Below are positions 55,816 to 64,000 of a stretch of 64,000 nucleotides of DNA, piece after piece. Position numbers and translations under genes: made by a program. Origin of the DNA: Isoetes taiwanensis (taxonomy: Eukaryota; Streptophyta; Lycopodiopsida; Isoetales; Isoetaceae); assembly GCA_021234155.1 (NCBI GenBank), contig JAJEKV010000032.1:6482736-6546735 (forward strand), in the 5' to 3' direction. Under the pieces are notes generated by a model. It did no database searches, was not told the origin of the DNA, and was given only the letters and a program-made list of their open reading frames with translations. Each line of letters starts with the position of its first letter. The stretch's first letter is position 1.

Positions 55816-58676
55816 GACATTTTCTGTCTGAGGCTTAATCTGGTGGTGCCACGTGGCATTCGCTACAAACCGGAATGGAAGTTGGCTACACGATTCCGTA
55901 GCACACAATTTTTACAGGTTTTACAGGTCATTCCTCCTTTCCTTGTTTTTTGCCTTCCCATGTTTTTGTGCTTCCCCTGTTTTTTTCCTGTTTGTGCTGG
56001 AAAGACATTACAGATCCCTGGAGTCCTAGCATGAAGAGGACAGAACAATCTTTTTATTTAGATGCAGCTAAGTACAGTTCAATTTAAGGCAAAGGAAAAA
56101 CATTTCTTAAGGCAACAATGAGCTTTACATGTGCAGACCGTAGAACTAAGCCATGGCTGAACTCGAAGGGTAGAAATATAAATAAAGAAGCTGAGATTCA
56201 GGAAGAAGACTCCTAAATCGTCAAGTATGCACAGCTCTTGTAAACAAGCTTCCTGCATTCAAATAAAGGCAATCAGTTAATCGCTCTGTATAAATCTTAA
56301 GGGAAAAGAAAGAAAGAACAGGCATGCAGTGGATTTACCGGAATCCTTTGATGTGGTTCGTCAAGGGCTTGCAGCAAGCGGAGCACCTCAGGTTCGTAGA
56401 TCTGGGACGCCCTTCTGAGATTAATCAGAGCTTCAAGCATGTAAGCTATGTCATGTAAGCTATGGTAAAAAAATCCACCAAAGCCATAAACTTGATGAGC
56501 TATGGCTACGCTCTGGCTTATACCTAACCGAGTGTTGGCTTGTGAAGAAGAACAGCGACAAAGAAGAACAGCTCCAGAGAAGAACGGCGCCAGAGAAGAA
56601 CAACGCCAGAAGAAGAACAGCTCCAGACTCCATAGAAGAACAACACCAGAAGAAGAACACCCTCCCAATTTCCATGTTGTCGGGGAATGGAAGAGGGTCC
56701 TCTTTTCCGGTTTGGAAGGGATCCGCTCCCGGCTGCCGCCGGTCGCTTCCCTCTTCCAAACCGGAAAAGGGTCCCCTCATTCCATTCCCCTATACAACAT
56801 AGAAGTTAGTCGACATTTTTTGTCTGAGGCTTAATCTGGTGGTGCCACGTGGCATTCGCTACAAACCAGAATGGAAGTTGGCTACATGATTTCGTAGCAC
56901 ACAATTTTTACAGGTTTTACAGGTCATTCCTCCTTTCCTTGTTTTTTGCCTTCCCCTGTTTTTGTGCTTCCCCTGTTTTTTTCCTGTTTGTGCTGGAAAG
57001 ACATTACAGATCCCTGGAGTCCTAGCATGAAGAGGACAGAACAATCTTTTTATTTAGATGCAGCTAAGTACAGTTCAATTTAAGGCAAAGGAAAAACATT
57101 TCTTAAGGCAACAATGAGCTTTACATGTGCAGACCGTAGAACTAAGCCATGGCTGAACTCGAAGGGTAGAAATGTAAATAAAGAAGCTGAGATTCAGGAA
57201 GAAGACTCCTAAATCATCAAGTATGCACAGCCCTTGTAAACAAGCTCCCTGCATTCAAATAAAGGCAATCAGTTAATCGCTCTGTATAAATCTTAAGGGA
57301 AAAGAAAGAAAGAACAGGCATGCAGTGGATTTACCGGAATCCTTTGATGTGGTTCGTCAAGGGCTTGCAGCAAGCGGAGCACCTCAGGTTCGTAGATCTG
57401 GGACGCCCTTCTAAGATTAATCAGAGCTTCAAGCATGTAAGCTATGGCATGTAAGCTATGGTAAAAAAATCCACCAAAGCCATAAACTTGATGAGCTATG
57501 GCTACGCTCTGGCTTATACCTAACCGAGTGTTGGCTTGTGAAGAAGAACAGCGACAAAGAAGAACAGCTCCAGAGAAGAACGGCGCCAGAGAAGAACAAC
57601 GCCAGAAGAAGAACAGCTCCAGACTCCATAGAAGAACAACACCAGAAGAAGAACACCCTCCCAATTTCCATGTTGTCGGGGAATGGAAGAGGGTCCTCTT
57701 TTCCGGTTTGGAAGGGATCCGCTCCCGGCTGCCGCCGGTCGCTTCCCTCTTCCAAACCGGAAAAGGGTCCCCTCATTCCATTCCCCTATACAACATAGAA
57801 GTTAGTCGACATTTTTTGTCTGAGGCTTAATCTGGTGGTGCCACGTGGCATTCGCTACAAACCAGAATGGAAGTTGGCTACATGATTTCGTAGCACACAA
57901 TTTTTACAGGTTTTACAGGTCATTCCTCCTTTCCTTGTTTTTTGCCTTCCCCTGTTTTTGTGCTTCCCCTGTTTTTTTCCTGTTTGTGCTGGAAAGACAT
58001 TACAGATCCCTGGAGTCCTAGCATGAAGAGGACAGAACAATCTTTTTATTTAGATGCAGCTAAGTACAGTTCAATTTAAGGCAAAGGAAAAACATTTCTT
58101 AAGGCAACAATGAGCTTTACATGTGCAGACCGTAGAACTAAGCCATGGCTGAACTCGAAGGGTAGAAATGTAAATAAAGAAGCTGAGATTCAGGAAGAAG
58201 ACTCCTAAATCATCAAGTATGCACAGCCCTTGTAAACAAGCTCCCTGCATTCAAATAAAGGCAATCAGTTAATCGCTCTGTATAAATCTTAAGGGAAAAG
58301 AAAGAAAGAACAGGCATGCAGTGGATTTACCGGAATCCTTTGATGTGGTTCGTCAAGGGCTTGCAGCAAGCGGAGCACCTCAGGTTCGTAGATCTGGGAC
58401 GCCCTTCTAAGATTAATCAGAGCTTCAAGCATGTAAGCTATGGCATGTAAGCTATGGTAAGAAAATCCTCCAAAGCCATAAACTTGATGAGCTATGGCTA
58501 CGCTCTGGCTTATACCTAACCGAATGTTGGCTTGCGAAGAAGAACAACGACAAAGAAGAATAGCTCCAGAGAAGAACGGCGCCAAAGAAGAACAGCACCA
58601 GAAGAAGAACATCTCCAGACTCCAGAGAAGAACAACGCCAGAAGAAGAACACCCTTCCAACTTCCATGTTGTCGGA

Positions 58677-61567
58677 TAGTATCCAAACACAAAAGAAAAC
58701 CAAAAAAGCCCTATATAATGTGTCTCTACCACTGGGACGAAAAAACCCCCCATGTGGGAGGAAAAACCCTTGTAGTAGGCGTTCAAATTACCTATCTGGG
58801 CGCTCAAATTCCTGTGCTGTAAGGGACTCTCTGACGGTGGAGACTTGCAGAATGTAGGACGCAAGACGTGCAACCATTGGCGAAGCCAGCAGTTGATGAA
58901 TTGCTATCTCAGAGCATCTGAGATCGGCATGTGCGGCTCGGATGTGTGCATATGCCGGACACTCCTGTAGAGCATGGTGTTCATCTTCTACTATCTGCAT
59001 GTGACAGCACTGGCATAATCTCTCATGTCGGGGGATTCCATGCCCTCCGTCCGTACCCCAGTGGCCTGTCTCAATTCTGAGATGGTGGGACCCTGTTCTC
59101 ATTGCAGCTATGGCTCTCCATTTCTTGGTAGAGATGTGTGCCTTCAAATATTGGTGGGGGCCATGTTCAAGTGACGGATTAACCTGCGTGTGGTAGTGCT
59201 CTGTTTTGGGCTTTGCAAGAGTGGGCACATCCCATAGAGAGGCAGCAAAGCGCTCATTCAAATGCAGCTCCTGTTCCGCGATATCCGACATATCCATAAT
59301 CTGTTGATAGTCTATGGACCATCTTGCGAACCACCCCTTACAATGCTCCTGCCACACTCTCTTCAGTCGTTGCGGCCCTTGTGCCAATAACAGAGCCCGG
59401 GGAGGGAGACATTGTGCATCCATTCTGTCAACCTTATGGAAATATGCAAGGTGCCTGCACATAGCAGAATGCTGTAGGGGCCAAAAGCCAGTCTCATATA
59501 GCAAAATCGGATAAGGCACCGTGTCCTTGACGCCTAGGCTGTATGTCAGGAAGGCCTTCTGTACCCTCTCTAGCTTATCCCAAGTGCTCTTGCTAATCGC
59601 TGGCCCCCAGATCTCTACCCCATACAGCAATACCGGTTCAACGACTGCTCGGAACAGGTGTGCTTTGCGTGCCCAATCGTAGAGATCTATTCTGTAACAA
59701 CTATTCTGCATTGCAGACAGGGCTTTCCATCCCCCGCTGACCCTTGTTTCTACACAGTCATCCCATAGCATGTTAGCAGAAAAATCGATTCCCAGATACT
59801 TAAAGGTCCTTACAACTTCCATCCTTTGTCCTCTGTAATAGAAGTCTGGGATATCATGCTGTGCAGACAGGATTGGCAACAGCTTGGTTTTCTGCAGGTT
59901 GATGGTCATTCCCGCTATGTCACAGAATCGATTGAGAGCATCCAAATGTTCCTGCATGCTCCTAGTTGTATGGGACAATAAGCCCAGATCGTCTGCATAG
60001 AGCAACTGTTTTATTGTATATGCCTCTGGCAACTGGGGGCCACCACCTCCATGTTCTTGCATCCAGGCCTCCAACTTGTCAATATAGAGTCCAAAAAGCG
60101 TTGGAGATAACAGACATCCCTGTTTAACACCTATGGTGCTATTCACCCGGTGATCTGACGCAGGCAAAGTGGCATATATTCCGTCATAGAGCCAGTAGAT
60201 GATATTCTGCAAATCCTGTGGGACATGTAGCTCCTGCAAGCGTCGCCACAACAGGTCCCGAGGGACTGTATCATATGCCGTCTTAAAATCCACGAAACAA
60301 CAATACAAGTCACGTCGTGCATTGCGGCTAGCTTCCATAAGAATTATGAGAGTAAAAATATGATCACTCGTGGAGTGGGCAGGGCGAAAACCTGCCTGAC
60401 CAATTGCACGTACTCCAGCTCCCTCAGCCCATTGCGTTAACTTCTTCTCCAGCACACCTGCTAGAAGTTTTGCGAGTAACGGGCTCACCATGATCATACG
60501 GTAGTTGGCGGAGTCATCCCTACTTCCCGTCTTATGAATAGGGGTGACCTTGCTAACCATCCATTCCTGTGGGAGGCCTTCTCTGATGGCCTGATTGATT
60601 ATCCCTGTCAAAGGCCCTAGCAAAGCTGGCCCACCCCATTTCAACAGCTCGGCCTGAAGTCCCTGCAAGTCCTTTGCTTTACCATTAGCAAGATGTCTAA
60701 GACCCTGGTGGACGTCCTCCTCTGAAAGCTGTAGCGTTTCTCCTAGCTGATCTGGTACCTTAGCGATCGCTCCTGGGGGGTCATACAACTCCTCCAACCG
60801 TTGTCTCCACTGGTCTAAGGTAACATTGCCAGGTGGTTGATGCCTCTTATACAACACTCTATGCCAAAAGGCTTTTGGCTCAGTTATCAGCAGATCAAAC
60901 ATACGTTGCTGATTTTCTGCAATATAGCGATGCTTTTTGGATTTCAAGAATGCCTTATAGTCCCTAATGGCCTGTTGCCAGAGCTGTGGGTCTAAAGTGG
61001 TGCGTAGCTGACTCTTTAGAGCCTTACATTCGGCGTCAAACCAGGGGTTCTGAGGGAATTGCGCAGTGTCCCTTCGCGGGGGCTTTCTTGCTGCAAAGCA
61101 TTCACTGGCTGCTGCGAGTAAGGCCTTCACCAACCATTCACACTTATCATGCAATGTATAGAGGGCATCAATCCCCTGTAGCTCACGTTCAAGCGCAACC
61201 TCATATTCTGCTTGCTTCCGATAGTTCGGGGTGTATCCCAAACCCCGAGGGCGCTTGTCTTGTGGCCATGCCACTGAGTACCTCCAATTCAAAGTGACAT
61301 AAAGTGGATAATGGTCTGACAAAGTCTCTTCATCTCTTGTTCTTGTGCCTGTGGCGAAATCTCTAATGATATCAAGTTCTGGCACTGGAGCTAGGAGATA
61401 GTCCACCATGCTGGCTCCACCATCGCATTCGTCGCCTCTGCAAGTGAAGCCCCTTGACCGCGGCCATCTGAGCATACCATTGCAGATCACCATGTCAAAG
61501 ATCTGGCATAGCTGGACCAACTCTTTTCCAAAGGCTCCAGAGACTGTATCCTGGGACCGTCTTGGGA
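58677..61567 (-). mobile_element. Non-LTR retrotransposon (LINE C), truncated at both ends
   Basis: It interrupts the foldback of the fourth tandem unit: 58676 is inside the left arm, and the right arm continues at 61946 after a second insertion. The 3' UTR hairpin (58740-58770) is present, but the final block and microsatellite tail found in LINE B are missing. It stops about 100 bp early. Confidence 0.82.
58788..61567 (-). CDS. LINE C endonuclease (part), reverse transcriptase and zinc domain; long open frame
   Basis: About 925 codons are open without a break, the only long intact LINE frame in the window. The copy is 5'-truncated, so there is no genuine start; the frame simply begins at the truncation (residues below count from a TTG at 61520). 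The end of an APE-type endonuclease is present (S-M-V-D-Y-L-L, S-D-H-Y-P-L at about 68-73). Next come a linker (P-W-F-D-A-E-C; A-F-W) and the reverse transcriptase with G-F-R-P-A-H-S-T-S-D-H-I-F and the catalytic L-Y-A-D-D at about 507-511. A C-terminal zinc motif C-Q-C-C...H-H-A-L-Q-E-C lies near 835-855. In LINEs this nicks target DNA and copies the RNA there. One oddity is K-Q-G-C-L-L-S-P where most relatives have C-P-L-S-P. Confidence 0.88.
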
Positions 61568-61579
61568 CCCGCTCCCAGC

Positions 61580-61945
61580 CAGTGTTGCAAAAATACGCGT
61601 ATTTTTTGAAAAGGATCCATTCCGTACCGTACTTGTATGTACGTACGTATTTTTAAAAAATACTCCTGACGTTTTTTTTTTTAAATACTACTTGTTTTTC
61701 ACAAAACATTAAACTTGCACTTATCAGGAATTGAACCGGGCCTCCTAGATAGCAAACTAACATGCTAAACAACTTCCCCTATATCAGTTTTATGTTTTAT
61801 TTCACTGTTATATTCTATTTAAACACTGTTTTTTTATTTTTAAAAAATACTCCAAACGTATGTAAGGTACGTATGGCTGAAAAAAATGTATTTTTTAAAA
61901 AATACGTACAATACGTACGGTACGGTACGCGTACGGGACAACATT
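61580..61945. mobile_element. Mutator-like MITE with imperfect 9-bp duplication
   Basis: The ends are AGTGTTGC...TACGCGTA and, in reverse complement, AATGTTGT...TACGCGTA. GCTCCCAGC stands before and GCTCCCGGC after (8 of 9 match). The interior is rich in TACGTACG and AAAAAATACGT, giving strong self-complementarity. A tRNA T-arm-like GGTTCAATTCC lies inside (minus strand, about 61730). Confidence 0.65.
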
Positions 61946-62014
61946 GCTCCCGGCTGCTGCCGGTCGCGGGGCCTCCCTTCCAAACTGGAAAAGGGTCCCC
62001 TCATTCCATTCCCC
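61946..62014. repeat. Right arm of the fourth foldback
   Basis: GCTCCCGGCTGCTGCCGGTC ... CCAAACTGGAAAAGGGTCCC ... TTCCATTCCCC matches the right arm of the tandem-unit foldbacks, so it is displaced from its left arm by LINE C and the MITE. Confidence 0.85.
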
Positions 62015-62503
62015 TATACAACATGGAAATGGGGTCACAAATTTCGTGTGAGACTAAATCATATGCTGCCACCTGGCATCTCCTTATAATCCAGAATGGA
62101 AAGAGGGAGGCCAATTCCGTGTACAACAAAAATCACAGGTTACAACTGGTTACTGCTACTCTGCAATGGGATTTGAACCCACAAATCCAAAAATATCTGC
62201 ATTTGACGCAAGATTGGGCATATTGCTTGATTCGATGAGAATGTCTGCCTCTACGAAACCATTCAAAAACAAAGAACAGAGCATGTCGCAAGAACATAGC
62301 ATGGCGCAAGAGCAGAGCATGGCTGCCACATTTCCCTGAGGAAAAAATGCCGCTATTCTTGACAAGATTAAATCAACCTTCAAAGCCAGCTCTCAGATCT
62401 AAGAGGTTATTGATAAAACCGGCAAAAATACAAAGATTACTTACAAGAAAATGTCCAAAGGAGCTGTGTCTAGAAGGGATTATCCAAATGCAGGTACAAA
62501 TGT
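62015..62503. other. No gene recognised; T-arm-like sequence
   Basis: A diverged continuation of the 996-bp unit (CAACATGGAAATGG, then a CCACCTGGCAT block) occupies the first ~100 bp. A minus-strand GGGTTCAAATCCCATT near 62164-62185 resembles a tRNA T arm, but no other tRNA parts are evident. Confidence 0.35.
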
Positions 62504-62719
62504 ATGGCCGGAAGAAACAAGGCGAAATCATTCAAAGAAAAACTTCGAAAAAACGAGAAAGACTTCGAAGAAACGAGATTGTTGAGCAGAATTTGTGATT
62601 TGAAGGCAGATTTGAAGGCCGGTTCCAGCAATATTAATGAGGAAGAAACAGAAAGAAAAGCAAAGGGAATGAGTCTTATCTGGAAGAAGGTGCAGATCGA
62701 ATGCACCTCACACATGTGA
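62504..62719 (+). CDS. Small basic hypothetical ORF
   Basis: ATG-started, 71 codons, highly charged and likely helical (K-A-K-S-F-K-E-K-L-R-K-N-E-K-D-F-E-E). No known domain, no splice or promoter support. It could be an exon or chance. Confidence 0.2.
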   Translation: MAGRNKAKSFKEKLRKNEKDFEETRLLSRICDLKADLKAGSSNINEEETERKAKGMSLIWKKVQIECTSHM

Positions 62720-62963
62720 AGAAAAAAGAAAACAAATAAGACAGAAACAGGGGCGTAGAAACAGAGTTGAAATAGGGCGTAGAAACATAGCAAGGTAAGC
62801 TTGAAGAAAAACTTAAAAATCCAAGGCAAATCCTACTCTCACTGAAGAAAAGGGTAGGCGCCAGAGTTCTAGGGCTGCGCAGCGCCATTGCCGCCCACCG
62901 CCATAGACCAACTCCAGCTGAAAAAAAAATAGGGGGCAAATTTGCTCCCCATTTCCATGTTCT

Positions 62964-63068
62964 GGGGGGATGCCCACTAGTGCACATTCCGATGTGGCCG
63001 GTGACCCGCTGCCGGTCGCGGGGTCCCACCGGTCCACACCGGAATGTGCTCCCAGTGGGCATCCTCCC
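62964..63068. repeat. Foldback palindrome, second type
   Basis: The arms GGGGGGATGCCCACTAGTGC and its near complement (GTGCTCCCAGTGGGCATCCT) enclose CCCGCTGCCGGTCGCGGG. The centre (GCTGCCGGTCGCGG) and the leading ATTTCCATGTT are shared with the tandem-unit foldbacks although the arms differ. Confidence 0.8.
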
Positions 63069-63071
63069 ATA

Positions 63072-63600
63072 CATCTAGATTAAAAAAGATATGATTCTAA
63101 TTTGCAATTTGAAACCTCTTATGTCATGCATTTGGAGTTTGATCTAGTGCTTTTGCACAATATTTTTGTTGTATTTCTGGTTTAGCTACAAGTAGGTCTT
63201 CATTTCTGACGGTGCAATAATGTAAAGTGACTAGAGGAAGGATTCAATTTGGTGTGGTATATGCATCTCTCATGTGGAGGTAAAAAACTGCTCTTCTTTT
63301 TCCTGGACTATATGAGCAATGTTGGTTTGTGTATGCATCTCATATGCCAATTCGTCTCTCGTGGATGTAAGAACTGCTCTTCTTATTTCTACTTTCAAAT
63401 AAATATTAGATATTTTCTTTTGTTTCCATTAAATATTTCATCTATTAAAATGAACCCCTAAAAAAACAAGAACTATAACTATGAGCTTTTTGAAAATGAA
63501 AATGCATACTAAAGAATATTCTTCTAAGAAGAAATCCACATCATCAAAACAAATGTTAATTGTTCCTCAATATTGATTAACCAACAATCCCCAAATTAAG
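63072..63600. other. AT-rich intergenic sequence
   Basis: A diverged direct repeat of a segment with ATGCATCTC and AACTGCTCTTCTT occurs near 63260-63300 and 63330-63385. No gene seen. Confidence 0.35.
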
Positions 63601-63606
63601 GAAATT

Positions 63607-63915
63607 TCACCACCAAAGAGGGTCAGTGTTTTTAGTTGGGGTGCAATCTCTTGCTGCCAACTGGAAGCTCCCTCCATAACGTGATGGAATTAGGGTCGTT
63701 CCATTCCCCACGACTGGTGGCACAAGTAATTCTTCGAGCTCATCCAATTTTTTGCTCTGGAGTTTTGTCAATACCTCTTCGAGCTCGTCCAAGTTTTTGG
63801 TCGCAGATGTTTCTAGGTTTTTTTTTGCGGGGAGGAGATCACGCAGTGTAGCGTGATTGCTTCCGGGGTAGCAGTTGCGGGGTTTTGCTCTAAATTTATC
63901 TTTGTCGGCTAGCAA
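63607..63915 (-). CDS. Hypothetical ORF with a duplicated acidic helix
   Basis: About 100 codons on the minus strand, without a clear ATG start. It contains two similar charged segments, K-N-L-D-E-L-E-E-V-L and K-K-L-D-E-L-E-E-L-L, predicted helical. No family is recognised. The window ends 85 bp further on, so a larger gene cannot be judged. Confidence 0.3.
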   Translation of the reverse strand: MLADKDKFRAKPRNCYPGSNHATLRDLLPAKKNLETSATKNLDELEEVLTKLQSKKLDELEELLVPPVVGNGTTLIPSRYGGSFQLAARDCTPTKNTDPLWW

Positions 63916-64000
63916 ATCTCAGGTACTTCTTCATCGGCAGATCTTCGCGGGTAGAATGGAGTTTCTTCGCCTAACCTGTAAAAGCTCTTCCCTACTTCGT

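Larger units (their letters stand above)
54800..58676. repeat. Tandem array, ~996-bp units, about 3.9 copies
   Basis: The same features recur 996 bp apart (for example TCTGGTGGTGCCAC at about 54842, 55838, 56834 and 57830). Units 2 to 4 are nearly identical over long stretches. The first copy is more diverged and starts within a unit. The last is cut by LINE C. A 12-bp internal duplication (CATGTAAGCTAT doubled) separates later units from the first. Each unit includes a foldback palindrome, an AGAAGAACAGC-rich minisatellite and an exon-like segment on the minus strand. Confidence 0.92.

Noticed and set aside
55464-57830. Repeated ~110-codon frames on both strands of the tandem units
   Set aside because: They come from the AGAAGAACAGC minisatellite and the palindrome; low-complexity products on either strand.
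62160-62190. tRNA gene from GGGTTCAAATCCC
   Set aside because: Only a T-arm-like segment; no A box at the right distance.

Overview
This window looks like nuclear DNA of a land plant or a close streptophyte relative. The coding sequence is split by short GT-AG introns. The recognisable host genes are plant-type: an ATL-like RING-H2 protein, and fragments resembling the plastid protease SppA, an NRT1/PTR-family transporter and a WD40 protein. The repeats are those of a large plant genome: a Ty3/gypsy chromovirus, CACTA, Helitron, LINE, MITE and a TTAA-duplicating DNA element. I cannot name the species. Almost the whole window is layered transposable elements, and only two stretches look like functional host genes.

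Layout. 1-2.6 kb: five exons of a large Ig-like repeat protein that enters from the left. 4.4-11.1 kb: copy 1 of a TTAA-flanked, AT-rich DNA element, split by a 56-bp solo LINE end and two LINEs (A and B). 12.8-17.7 kb: a decayed chromovirus on the minus strand, with a MITE inside its reverse transcriptase. 18.5-31.6 kb: a 13.1-kb CACTA element with matching ends, a TCG target duplication and subterminal repeat arrays. It carries a Helitron (3' end and helicase), two LINE ends and fragments of at least three host genes. 32.3-37.1 kb: copy 2 of the TTAA element, inverted relative to copy 1 and split by LINE D. 37.1-39.0 kb: LINE E. 39.1-39.6 kb: a dispersed repeat with a nested MITE. 40.1-49.3 kb: a 9.2-kb terminal-inverted-repeat element with a decayed DDE-type transposase of a family I recognise by motif but cannot assign to a named superfamily. 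49.8-50.2 kb: an intact RING-H2 gene. 51.1-52.0 kb: an L1-type LINE remnant with target duplications. 54.8-58.7 kb: a tandem array of ~996-bp units, each holding a foldback palindrome and a conserved exon-like segment. 58.7-61.6 kb: LINE C, with a long open reading frame of ~910 codons. 61.6-64 kb: a Mutator-like MITE, more foldback sequence and two small hypothetical ORFs.

The elements record an order of events. LINEs A, B and D sit inside TTAA elements. MITEs sit inside the chromovirus and inside a dispersed repeat whose empty site is also present in this window. The Helitron sits inside the CACTA boundaries. The LINEs share a 3'-end module (a hairpin followed by a short conserved block) but carry different microsatellite tails. 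All alignments were made by eye; percent identities were not computed.
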